Assembly (NCBI GenBank): GCA_028564675.1
Contig: JAOVVO010000114.1
Coordinates: forward strand, 1-64,000
Length of the DNA: 64,000 nt
From: Onchocerca lupi
Taxonomy: Eukaryota; Nematoda; Chromadorea; Rhabditida; Onchocercidae
Direction: 5' to 3'
Under the pieces are notes generated by a model that saw only the letters and a list, made by a program, of their open reading frames with translations, was not told the DNA's origin and made no database searches. Below are positions 1 through 12,800 of this stretch, piece after piece. The position numbers and the translations under genes were made by a program. Positions within the stretch are counted from its first letter, which is position 1. Each line of letters starts with the position of its first letter.

Positions 1-68
1 AAGTTCGAAATTCGGAATATTATGAACTTGATAAGTTTCAGTTTCATGCATGATTGGTTTCTTCATTT

Positions 69-2495
69 CTAAAAATTTAGATTTGTTTTTTGTGTCTGAA
101 TTGATTTGACTTCCGCAGTCCACTTTTTTCTGGTGAACAATGAAAATGTTGCACGGCGAAATGGCTCACATGCGAAAATAGTAATCAAAACAATCAGGAT
201 CAACCGCATCTAAAATTAAGTAACGCTGAAAATTTCATCAGGAAAAATTCACACTACAAAAGACAAAATATAATCAATGATGAAATAAGCAAGTAATTTC
301 TTAATTGATTACCCGACGAAAAAAAAAAACCACTATACTGAGCATATATGAGAACTCATTCAAAGCCGAATTGTCTTTACAATCAGTAAACATACAAATA
401 GTCCCTTTGCATGCATAAACTGAAATATGCTTGTATTAGACTCATCAATATTTTACTTTTGAGCACCAAAATTTGATAGAATTCCGTCATCATGGAATTA
501 AGATATTAAGCTTTAATTTTATTTGCATGCGATTCCTGCTTCAACAGTACGAATATTTATTTAATGTTTTTACTTTCGGTTGAAATTTGAAGAGGATTGA
601 AAGAATCTATGGCAGAAATTCTAGTAGAGATTATAAGCGCAATAAAATGCATCAATGTTTCGACAAGTTTTCTCTATCACTAATTGACCCGAATTGATAT
701 TAGAATGATCAGATGAAGAAAACTTACCAAAGGTTGGCAAAGTAATGACTTCAATGGAAAAAGTGTATATAACAAATGAATACAAACGTTTCTGTTGTAA
801 TTTTGAAACTTCGATAAAGTTCTCCCCACGCGATTTGTATTTACTGATTTTAATCGATCCCTGCAACAATGATTGTCTCATTTCATTTAAAATTCTCTTT
901 CCATCACAAGTCTCAGTTCACCTCAAATGTTGGATGAGGTGTATGGTCAGTGAAAGTTAAAATGGAATTATTTTTTCTTTTTGGCACAGTTCTCATGAAA
1001 ATCATTCATATGCTTTTGCATTGACTTATGATAATTAATACCAGAATGATTGATTCCAATATAAGATGATTTAGAATGTTGTAAAGTTTCAGATTTTGCG
1101 AAATTTTACCATCAGAGCAACAATGAACGATGCGATAAACAATGTAATATGAGTCAAGTTATAAGGTATAAAATTATCGAATTCGAGAGTCATTAGGATC
1201 ACAAAACTACCCCAATGAATTATCGAAATATGCAAAACAGCATAATACGGTATTTGACTCCTGAAAAAAAATAGGTAGAGAAGGACAATGATTTGCTCAA
1301 ATCAAAATTATGTTTAGAAAGAAAAAAAAAAAAAAAACGAATGAGCATTTTTCCAGAAATCGACTACTAACATATTTCTTATCTTACTTGAATATTGAAA
1401 TTGTATCTTCGCTTTAAAACCATGCGTTAAGTCAACAAACATATTATGAGATCGTGAAGTGATCGATCAAATGCAAGGAGATTTGATGAGTAATAAAATG
1501 AACTCACTTATTCGCAAATTTTTTTGCATAGAAAATAGGTTTCACGTAAGGTAAGTAAGAAACTATGGTTGCGTAAAGCATTAAAGCATGAAACCATGTG
1601 AATGCAAGATTGGTATATGCTGCCATCCATACTCCAATATCAAAACTAAAAATACAGCGATTTCTTCTTATTTCATTAAACTCTTCAAAATTATCGCATT
1701 ATTAAAATTCGCAATATTATTGGAATTTCATTAAGAAATTTCTGATTCAAGCAGACTGTTTGTAAAACAACGAACGAAGGATGTTACATTATAAAGCAAT
1801 TTTATCAAAAATGATGTATGCGGTAAGAAAATCTTTTTAAATTTGAACAAAACTTACAGACGATAATCGCCATCATAATAACTTTTGATGTTAATTATAT
1901 CAACTGCGAAAGAAGCAATAGCTGACGTGATACACGTGAACATTACATTCAGTGTGAAATACTTCAAAAAGCTATCTTTCACTTTCGCAAATGTTAAATA
2001 TAATATGAAAGGAATAAAGACAAAGTTGCCAATCGTTGTAATGTGTGCTATTAAATTGTCCGTGAAATACAGATATGCTAGAAAACGTAACATTATAATT
2101 CTATCAGACAGAAAATCCTTCTATTTTCATTTAAGTTTTATGATATCAGAAAGTAAAGTTGTATCAGAATATCAAATTTGCTTCATGAAAGCAGTGCTGA
2201 TAATAATATAATTATACTGATTCTTGAATTTAAAAATGTAAATCTGTTTTAATAGATGGTAAATTTATCTTGAAACACTTCGTTCTTAAATCGATTTGAC
2301 ATATTTTCGTGCAAAATTATAAATTTTTGAATTAAATATTTTGTTGAAGAATTCAGCACATATGGATATTACTCATCAAAGTTGGATTGCAGTTATTAAC
2401 TTACGGCAATATAGACCCTGGCCTGCACATGGACCGGTCGAACGACGAGTGCCATTGAAGTAATTACTGCCATTGTGATAAAAGGTGTCGTTCAT
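69..2495 (-). CDS. Orphan seven-transmembrane receptor (GPCR-like), 326 aa, 7 exons
   Basis: Exons (minus strand, high to low): 2495-2405, 2077-1858, 1645-1508, 1260-1110, 860-728, 419-313 and 209-69. They total 981 nt, and all splice phases close with a stop at 71-69. The N-terminus is short and extracellular, with NDT, NGS and NGT glycosylation sequons. Hydrophobic helices follow at about residues 38-58, 70-90, 105-135, 152-172 and 180-200. A basic loop (KISKYKSRG) comes next, then a sixth helix (LYSFVIYTFSIEVITLP), a Cys-containing loop and a last helix ending in EPFRRATF, which resembles the TM7/helix-8 junction of nematode serpentine receptors. There is no DRY motif after TM3, so I cannot place it in a named family. 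The last two junctions are least certain: exon 6 crosses an 11-T run, and the join leaves RRMR inside the final hydrophobic stretch. Ligand and role are unknown. Confidence 0.72.
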
Positions 2496-2512
2496 TTCGC
2501 TGAAAATGGTAA
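2493..2512 (-). promoter_or_regulatory. Probable spliced-leader acceptor and start of the receptor gene
   Basis: On the minus strand ATTTTCAG lies only 4 nt (CGAA) before the ATG at 2495. A canonical nematode 3' splice site this close to the start codon is what SL trans-splicing produces. A distant upstream cis-spliced exon cannot be excluded. Confidence 0.5.
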
Positions 2513-5500
2513 TTTATTTTAATATAAAAAAGGTAGTCAAATTGAAATTTCATGTAATGTCCTATTTAATATAGATCTATGCGGCTGTTGTTCTGATCAT
2601 TTCGGCAAATCAATGGAGTCGGAATGATCAAAGAGATATCAGCGGAAGTTTGGAAAAAAATCAAAAATATATAGCTTCTCTTCATATCTCAAGATGGACA
2701 TCTAACAAAAAATTTAAATTCGAATTACTCCTTTATTTTCAACATATTTTTCAGACTTCAATATTCAATTCAACATAGAAACTCGAATTTAATTTGAAAG
2801 CAAATATTATAATCTTATTTTATCACTATCAAAAGATATCGGTCCATCTATCCTTAGGATATCAGCAACATGTTGAATGATGATGTGGCAGAACTACTTA
2901 TTGCAATAATAATGATAGCAATATCATAATCAAATACTTCATGCCATCTTAATCAGACTGTTATTGTTGAAGCCATTATCCCGCCTCCTTGGGATTATTT
3001 ATCGCTCGGGAAGATATCATTTAAATTGTTATGAAACTTAATTAAAATAATTAGCACGAAACTTGAAATGCGGTAGCTACTAAATGATTGTTTGTGTATG
3101 TTATGAGACTTCGTCATCTAACGACAATTAGTATTATTTGATCATTTCTGTCGATAATCTTTTCGATGTTTGATCAGTGTTGGGAAGAATGAAATTTCGA
3201 AGTGGTTAGAATCATAAAGCTTCAGAATTCTAGCTATATAATATCCAGCATGTAAACTTCAGAGATTTTAATAATATAACCAAAAAAGAAAATTTGATAC
3301 ATCTTGAAGATGCAAGATCATTAAGATGTAAAATTTTCGTGTAAACAGATAGTCTTAGTTCCTATAGATAAAATCATCTATAATAAATCTTTTCTGCAGT
3401 AATCATTAAGACTTTTATCTCTTTAATTTGTTTCCTTGACAACATATTTATGAAATAGCATATAAATATAAACATATAAATTAATAAGCATACATAAGAA
3501 TTAATTAACATAAATTAAGCATAAAGGAAAAGTAGTACTGCAACCATATGCATGACTCTTGTTAATTTTTTTAATTATTTATTGAGGATTTAAATATAAA
3601 GCATATAAATTGCGGAATGGAGACTAGAAATTCCTTTTCATTTATGCTTCTATTAGTGGAAATTATTTAAAACACATTGAAAAGATTGTGAATTAAAGCC
3701 TTATAGTTATATTTCTTCATGTATTACTGAAAAGATGTGCGAATTCCTCAGAAAATATCACTTCAATTTAAACAAATGATAATAATTACATAGCTTTTCA
3801 CCATTAGGACTGATTCTTTCGAAAAATAACCCAAGATTACGTCGGTTTGAAAATCATTAGAAGTACGGTAAATGTATAGCTGAAAAAAAATATTTTCTTC
3901 TGTTGTTCAATTACGCTTAAAATGGGTAATTTTATCTTGGCCATATGATCACATACTCTGAATTTTTTTCAAAATCATAATGGGACAATTTATCATAGAA
4001 AATGAAAGAAAAAGCATGCGAATTCGCTTTTGAATCTTTACTAGAAAAAAAGCTCATTTACTATCGCAAGATCTATTTATAATTCATTATCATTGATATA
4101 ATATTTTCTCAAAGTAAAGTCCCAACTGTTCGTTTAATTGTTACGAAAAGATCCGTTATATTCCAACCGGAATGTTTAAACATTTCCGTCCTCATTGAGA
4201 ATCCCATAAGAATTTCTCCATAATGAATAAATCAATTTATCTCAGAGAGAAAAAAAAAACTCAAAAATCTGAAAGAAAGTTGAAAAGATTTTCCTTTTTC
4301 TTTTTTTTCCATGGCTGATCATAACGATGATTTTTTTATTCATTTTAAACTTTCAGCACAATTTGAATTTTAGTAAATAATAACTAAATTAATAAAATTT
4401 GAGGAAGGAAACATGAGAAATTATATAATTCTTTCGGTAAATTAAAAAAAAAAAGGTAAATTCTGATTGGGAATTAAATCTAAAATTTCGAGAAACGAAA
4501 TTGAATAAGCTAAATTCAGCTCGAAGCTGATCTCTTGACTAAAATGAAATTGAAATGCTGACAAATTTAAATATTTTATGGGAAAAATATACCACAAATT
4601 TATCAAGATGATCTCTTATAAGCATTGTGATATGAAGTTGGTTGAGCTTTAAAATATTATATTTATTAGAACAAACTTGATAAGGCCTGAGATCACACTT
4701 GGTACATCTATCTTATCTATATATCACAGGTAAAGTTGTGTTATTTTTCACTTTCCTGATAATTTGGCATAATTTTCTATTTAGTTTGCTATTAAGTTAT
4801 AATTTATGTATTATACCCAGTAATTTGATTAATAATAATATATTGTATAACAATATCTTTCGGTTGGAAAGTTATATTTAAACCTAAATTAAAATAACAG
4901 AAATCATTTACCTGTGCACCTTTCTGTTAACTTTCTTCGTAATTTCTGGTGAATATGTATTTTCAACAATTTTTTTTAATTTTTTTTTTTATGAAAAATC
5001 GAATGGTTATATTCATTTCAAACTATTTTATGGAAGAAAAATCGTTTTTATCTCGAATAATGGATAGATTTCGTAATTTCATTTTCTTTACTTAATGCTA
5101 ATAAATGTGCGAATTTCAAATTTATCGACCAGTAACTTAAATATCGATCTCTAAATATATGATATCAATCCCGATTTCAAAATTTTCAATCAAATTTCAA
5201 GAGATGGGCAGAGAATTAATTCATAACGTTAACTTAAGAAGTAATAAAATAATGTAAACTGTCATTTTTCAGTCAATAAAATGTTTCTTTGTAGCACTAG
5301 AAATTTTGTTGTAAAAGCATAGAAAAAAGTTTGATAAATTCAATTTGAAAAAAAAAAAAAAAGAAAAGTGGATAAAGGACTGAATTCAGAAAGAATAGCA
5401 AAATCTGCTAAATATTTGAAAACAATATCATTTTTGAAAAAAATATTTGAAAATTATTTCTCAGAAATTCATACATTATGTATTTGAAAATTGGAAATGA

Positions 5501-6854
5501 CGAGAATTTACAGCTAAAAATGAAATTTTCTCTCGGAATTATTGTAAAATTTTCGGCCAGTTTTATAGATTCATCCATTTCAACTAATTTATTTTCTAAT
5601 CGAATTGAATATCAATTCATTTGTATGCTTGTAAATTGTATATCACTTCATTTTACATTCATAAAACAAAGAAATTAGCCATAAATTGATAATTAATTTT
5701 AACTATTTCATTTGTTTACCAACAATAGTGAGCCAATCAATGCAAATAGGTAACTTTTGTAATGAATAATCGAATACGATAAAAAATAATCTTTGTCAAA
5801 AAAAAAAAAAAAAATATTAATAAATGCAAAATTACAATCATTCAATCACTTTGTTTAATGTAATTACCGAATAAATTACCTGTGATAACTTGAAAGAACA
5901 GCACAAAGTAAATTAGATTTACCGAAAAACATAAGACAGAAAGTTTTAGATCGAAACAAGTAAAAAAAATAGTAATTTGAATTATAATCGTAGAGAAGAA
6001 CTGTTCTTATTAATCATTACTGTTCGATTTTTATCTATCTATTTTACTAATTTATCGATAGTTAATTGCATTTCACTCTTCATCTATCGCCTGAGTTATC
6101 AATGATCACAAAAGAAAAATTAGGAGAAAAAAAGTTTTCAATTTCATGGCTTATTATTTTTTGTTAAGAATAACGGATATTATAATTATTATCATTATTA
6201 TTAAATGTGATAAAATTATCGAGTGCTCAAATGAAAATCACTGAGAGTTAAATAAAATATATTGAATTCCTAAAAATAAATTGTCAATTCTATTTTAGCA
6301 AAAAAAAAAAAAGTATTTAAATACTCATAAATAATGAAATAAGTTTTCAAATGAAAAAAATGGAAAAATTAAGCATGTATCATTGCAAATAATCAAATGT
6401 GAATTATTAAAATTAATTATTAAATGTTTCAAATTTAAATTATTGATTCAAATAAAAATGAATAGAAAATATCCTGTTAATAAGTCAATTATATATTTCT
6501 TATTGAGCATTATTCATGAAGACATACAAAGATGAACATTGAAATTATGCAATGAATCTATAATTTCATAAATTGAAAAATAAATATCAATCAATTCAAT
6601 TACTTGTTTACATATGATAACCAGTATCCCGGAATTAGTGCCCTGATTTCCGGAAAATATGGTTAGTAAAGTCATCAAAAAGTAACAATTTTCAGCATCA
6701 GATGAAAGATACGAATTTTTAACGAACTGATAATGCTGAGCTAGTCGAGAGGCTTGAAGAGAGATTTTGAGCAATGTTGCACTTCCTGCACTGTCATTTA
6801 CTATATTTATCAGATTACTTATCAAATTGATCATAGTCGAGATTGTCGAGAATT
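2513..6854. other. Intergenic region, no gene seen
   Basis: About 4.3 kb lies between the receptor start and the dex-1 stop. It is strongly AT-rich, with many A runs of 9-15 and short chance ORFs only (4699-4881, 5478-5678). The dex-1 3' UTR must lie at its right end. I found no convincing exon with consensus splice sites on either strand, and no RNA gene. Confidence 0.6.
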
Positions 6855-9800
6855 TCAAACTCGAAAATTCGATGTGCTAGGATTAGTGTTTAACTGCAAA
6901 TGGCACTCTCCAATTTTAAATCCATAATTAATCAATACCGAGAACCATAAATATATCGCTGAAACATGAGATAACAAACAAAGAATTGGATTAAATTACG
7001 AAATAATTATAATATATTAAACTTTTGTTAGAATATATTATTTAAACTTAAATAATATTAAATTTACGAAAACCTGTTGTGTATTGTATTGTGGAAATGG
7101 ACTTTGCCTACTGCCAGCGGTTAAACCGTTTGTTGAACTACCAGAAGGATTGCTTGCTAGATTCCAATAGGAACCGTATAACGAAACGCGACCATTCTGA
7201 AATTGATTTAATTAAGAATATAAACTTTTAAGAGTGGAATGTCAAGAAATTTCTTATAAATTTAGAAAAATTGTTGTTTAAATCAATTTTAAAAATTTCA
7301 GAATTTCAGCAAAAATTTTTTATGCAAAAAATTGACCTGATTATATGAATTCAATTCAGAGCTAAGCCGTGTTGCTTTTTCAAGATGATCTTCGTAGGAG
7401 CTATCAAAATGCTTCGAATCTTTACGCATCGCAAACGTTGTCGTAATCGGATAAATTTGCTGATGATTCGGGAAGTACATTTCCCTGAAGTGACGTTCCG
7501 CTCGCCTACAATATAACTAGCAACGATGCTTTAAATTTCAATCTTATGCTAACTTTCTCGAATTCACATTTGAAATTTCAATTTCATTCTTTCATTTAAG
7601 AGGAAGAAAAAAAAAAAAAACTTACTTCCTTCGACAACAACAAAATAATGCTATAGCTGCAAGTAGTAATAGCCATACTGCAATAATTGCTGTCGGAATA
7701 ATAACAGCCAAATCTAAATTACTACTTCCGAAGAATAGAATAGATCAATATCAATTCGTAATCAAACAAACGAATTATTCCAATCATTTGCGATCATGTT
7801 CCGAAAATTCTTAAACAGCAAAAAAAAAAAAAAAAAAGCGAACTTACTACTGCTTGATGCTTCAATTTTTACTTCATTTCGAATATCATATGGACCATTT
7901 GGTGTCGTAAAAGCTTTTGCAGGTACTGACACCAATTTTGGTTTAGTTGGCATAGGCCTTTTCTGAAACATTTGCTAATTTTAATCTTAATTTTAATTTT
8001 CATTTTTGAATTATTTTCATAATGAAGTGAACAGACTTTTTCTTTCTTTTTTTTTTTTTTTTTTTCAGTATTTGTATAATGAGATAAATAAGAAATTGCA
8101 TGTGCTGGAACTTTGCTATATTACTTAACTTCCTAAAACTATTTTCTGAAGAATAAATTTTCAGGAAAGATTGAGTTTTCAGAAAGTATTTTTGAGAAAT
8201 AAAACAATTATTTTCGGAAAAGAAATGAAAAGTGAAACTTTTTGAGAAAGTATTTGAAAAAAAAAAAAAAAGGCAATGATGTGAAATCATACTTTTGATG
8301 GTGTAGTGAAAATGAAAAGTGGTTTACTGGTGGTATTCAATATCATCTCATCTTCCAATGACAAATTCTGCATTGACGAATCTGTTGATATTGATGTCTA
8401 CAAAAGAGAAGATAATTTTACAAATTTTTGCTCATTTAATAAATGAATAATTTTAATTAGAACGAACAAGTTTTGATAAGTTGTAATTTTATGAAAATTG
8501 ATAATGAAAACCTGAGAAGGTTCATTTTCAACATGTGATTCAATAGAATCATGATCATCAGGTTGTAAGACACTGATTGTTTGCTCATCTTTATTAAAAT
8601 CGATTTGTTGCGGTTTAATTTTCTGTACAGATTTAATATCTTCGACAGATTGTGTTGATGATATTGATGATAGTTCAAATTCATTGCTTTCAGCATTTGT
8701 AGCAACAATGTCACTTCGTAATATCGTTGAAGCAGTTGTAAAAGTTTCTGGAAGTTTACTTCCATTCTCCTAAATTAGAATTTCGAAAATTAGTTAAATT
8801 TAATATTCTATACTTTCAAAATATTTGGCTTAAAAAAAATAAATAAATTTCACAAATAAATTTTGAAATGATCTAAAATGAGCAATTAATGCTGTGAAAC
8901 AATCAACGAAATCAACAAATAAATACAGTAATAAATAAAAAATTTCAATTCAATAAGTGAATCAAAAAGCTACCATTGAATGAATCGATAATAATCCTTT
9001 CTCTGTATTATCAGGAGTTGTAAACACTTGCGTAATAACAGGTGAAAACGTAATTTCGAAGGCATCTGGTGGTAAATCTTCGATATCGTGATGATCGAAC
9101 GAAATGAGTGATCTGAAATTTGTAGAATTTGACAAAAAGATACGATGCATTATAGGAATGGCAATCGAAATTTAATTTTTAACTAACATATGTGGTGTTG
9201 TTGGATTTTTCGTCAATTCTTCTTCATTTTGAGCACTTCCAGAATTGCCTTCATCGGACTTCACTTTTATTTCCGATTGAATATCAGTTGAAGGAAATGA
9301 ATCGATAAGTACCGGCTGAATTATTTGAGGCCCGGGAATTTCAACAATCTCACCGGTTGAATCATCTATCTCCGAAAATGCGGTATGATGCACTTGCTCC
9401 GATATTTCTGTCTCTTTTACTGCAAAAATTTTTCTTTTTATGATAGTTGGGATTGTTTTAATTAATGATTTCAATTGCCATAATGTAATTAATCATGAAT
9501 GTTTAAAATAAGAAACTCGAATTTTTTATATTTTAATATCATTGATGAGTAATTTTGCTTATATTGAAATCAAGAATTAAGATGTACTAAATTAAAAATT
9601 AAAATTTAGAATTATTTACATTTTGATGGTGATGTGACAGATATTGAATCATCCGTAACTTCATATTCCTCACAATATGGAGGTTGAAGATTTTGCTGAA
9701 GGCACATTTGCACATCGTTAGAATCAATTCGATACAACCATTGACCTGGTTTTCCAATATTACTACTCTTACTCAGATTCACTATTTCAAAAGTACCTGA

Positions 9801-12800
9801 TCCAGGTAACATCAATGGATTTTTTGAACCATACGTCAAAATAGTAGCCTGAAATTTTGACATTTATTTAATAGTTTCTTGATAAAGGCATATTCATATG
9901 TTTGTTACAGAAAAATACAAATAATCATTCTGTTTCGATTAATTTGCAATTGATTTTGTAAAATTTTAGATAAAAATTCGCTAATTTTAATTAATTTTTA
10001 GTAGTTTTAATACCTCAGCTCCATCGATCCAGAATAAATCTTTGTACAATATTTGTGCATATGTTTCATTTTGCTGCTGTTTATTTGTTCCACCAATAAT
10101 TAATGTTTGAAATGTACTACCTGGACTCTATAATATTAATTTTTATAACTTTTTTTTTATTTTGATTCCAAATTAAATTATTAAATTTAATTTAAATTAA
10201 ACTAGGATAAAACAGTGATACATATTCGAAAAAAAAGAAAGAAAAAAGAAAAGAAACCGTTTGATCAGTATTAGTAACATTGACATAAGTTACTAATACA
10301 GCAGTTGTAGCTTGAAATTTTTGATCATTTATACTACTTGCGATTGTCTTTGTAGCTCTTGAAATTACTTTCGCATCTATAAGTAAGTAAAAACATTTTT
10401 ATTGAGATATTTGCCATATAGAAAAACGAAATTGCTATCATTTCATCTAATTTTGCTATCCTTCTTTTCATCGATGCATTTTCAGAGCGCTTCACAATCA
10501 AATTTTATTGTTCATAAAATTTGAAAAAATAAATTATGAAAAAATCATAATAGAAAAGAATAAAATTAAAGAAATATAAATCAAATATAATGAAATTGTA
10601 AAAATAAATAAAAAGAAGGAAAAATTAGTAGTAAAAGAAAAATGAGAAAGAATGAAATTAGAAAAATAAAATTTATAAAATCAATCCATTGTAATAATAC
10701 CGATAAAATTTACCATCTGTTTCTCCTACAAATACTTGGCCACCTTTTCGAATATCAAAATTAGCAAAAAATGGTACAATACCATGTATTCCGGAAGAAG
10801 CAAGATGATCACCTGCGTTAACTTTTGCGCTATCTTCCACAGATATTATTCCTAATGTTGAAATCTGAAAAAAAAAAAAAAAAAAAGAAATAAATAAACA
10901 ATCCATTTATTCATTCTAATATCATTACTTATAATAAATTCATTTATGATTTTCGTTTATGATACGTAAAATAATGCTCATCTCAACATATCTTCATTTC
11001 AAGTTTCCGAATTAGGTATTTCAGATGAAACGATTTACAATTACTTGAAAGATAGCAGGAATTGAATTTATAATCAAAAAAAAAAAAAAAAAAATGACAA
11101 AAACTGGATCTATAATTCAGGGAATGATCAATTCGAATGAAGTGTATTGAAGATTTCAAATTCATGACAATTTTAATCAAATGGAATGCAATAAGAATTT
11201 TTTTTTCTTTAATTATATTATTTTCATTTATGGACTTTTGCTTGTTAAACGATTTGGTGACTTTTTTCCACAATGAAACATGATAATTTTCAAAAACGAA
11301 TGAACTCAAATTTCGAGCATTTTTAATCTTAACTCATCAGAAGTGTTAAAAAAAAAAAAAAATTAGTAAAGTATTACAGTAAATACTGAGATCAGATTAC
11401 TTGAGTTCAATTGGACTAGTCGTATAACAGTGGGTAACAAAGCGTCAATTATAGATTAGTACCATATTATTAAATGGACGAAATGTTGTATTTTAATTTA
11501 GCAAATAAATGAATATAATTCGAAAACTCGTATAATTCAGTAATTAACCGTTAATTTATCCAATTTTCGGCCAAATATTTGAAGTGGTTGTTTGAGTTGT
11601 AGTACTACCCTGCTATTGATATTCTTCGGTAATTCCTGATGCCCTCGATATGAGTAAAGTAACAAAGCTGTGCATTTCTTCACTCCATCACCAACAAATC
11701 CATCCGCACATTTGCACAAGTAATTTCCCGGGGTATTATCACAAATTGCATTTTTATGACATACATCTGGTTGCAAACATTCATCGATATCTGCAAGACA
11801 TGACGCGCTAATTGCAAATTGCAATTATTTATCATGCAAATAGAATGCAAAATTTTCATTTGATTATTTATTTACGAATTCATTTTTCATTTATTTTTTT
11901 ACTTTTTTTTTTTTTTTTTTTCATTGGCAATACAAATTTCATCTCTCCATTAAATAGCGCCAATCAAAATATACATTTTATAAATTGAAAATCTTTCTTT
12001 GTGCATATAGCAATATCATTAAATGTTAAATAAATTTGCTTAGCTAATAAGAAATTTGAATAAATTTGCTTGATCAAGAAGAAATTTGTCTAACTAAAAT
12101 GAATTAATGGCGAAAATTTAAATTTGTTCTACAAGGCAAATAAATCACCGAAATCTTTTCTTTATTCATTTATGCCTCCTGTTAACTATTTACTCTTTAA
12201 TATTTTTTAAAAAAATTAAAAATATTGAAATTTTTTAATTTTCTTTCTCGTCATTCAATTTTATTATTTTTGAAAATATTGAAATAACATGTTCTTTATG
12301 AATTTTTGATTAAATAAAACACTTTTTGATAACCAAAATGTAAAATAATGACATTTTGAGTAAATCTTGTTCATGAAACATCTCAACTACAATCTTATTA
12401 ATATCATACTGAATGATAATCAAATATTCATTCCTTATTATGTGAAATAATTTTTAATATTCTTTTATTTTAAATATTAACGGAAAAAGATTGATGAAAT
12501 TGATGAAAACTTTTTTTTTTTTCGCTTTTTGTAAAATTTTTTTTTAAAAAACAAACCATCACAGTGAGTATATCCATCACCTTCGAATCCTTGCAAACAT
12601 TGACATCGTTGGATCGGTTCACCACAACGATCATATTCCGTAAATGATACAGCATTTTGAGCGCATTGTTCTTGCACCACCACTTGACATTCTTGTTTCT
12701 CTTCAAATTATTCAGATTTCGAAAATTTTTGCATAATAATATTTCATTTTAATGTTTTGAGCCAAAATTTTGATATCAAATTTTGACAATCACAAATTTT

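Noticed and set aside
6514..6858. 114-codon minus-strand frame just 3' of dex-1
   Set aside because: It only overlaps the last few bases of the dex-1 terminal exon in another frame and has no splice or start context. It lies in the likely 3' UTR.
8457..8765. Open frame of 102 codons on the minus strand
   Set aside because: It is an out-of-frame reading of dex-1 exon 16 (8769-8512). The real frame starts ENGSKLPETF and joins its neighbours in phase.
12470..12706. Second minus-strand frame over the EGF exon
   Set aside because: It is a shadow of dex-1 exon 8 (12700-12557). The true frame shows regularly spaced EGF cysteines and ends at a phase-1 donor before the DIDEC exon.
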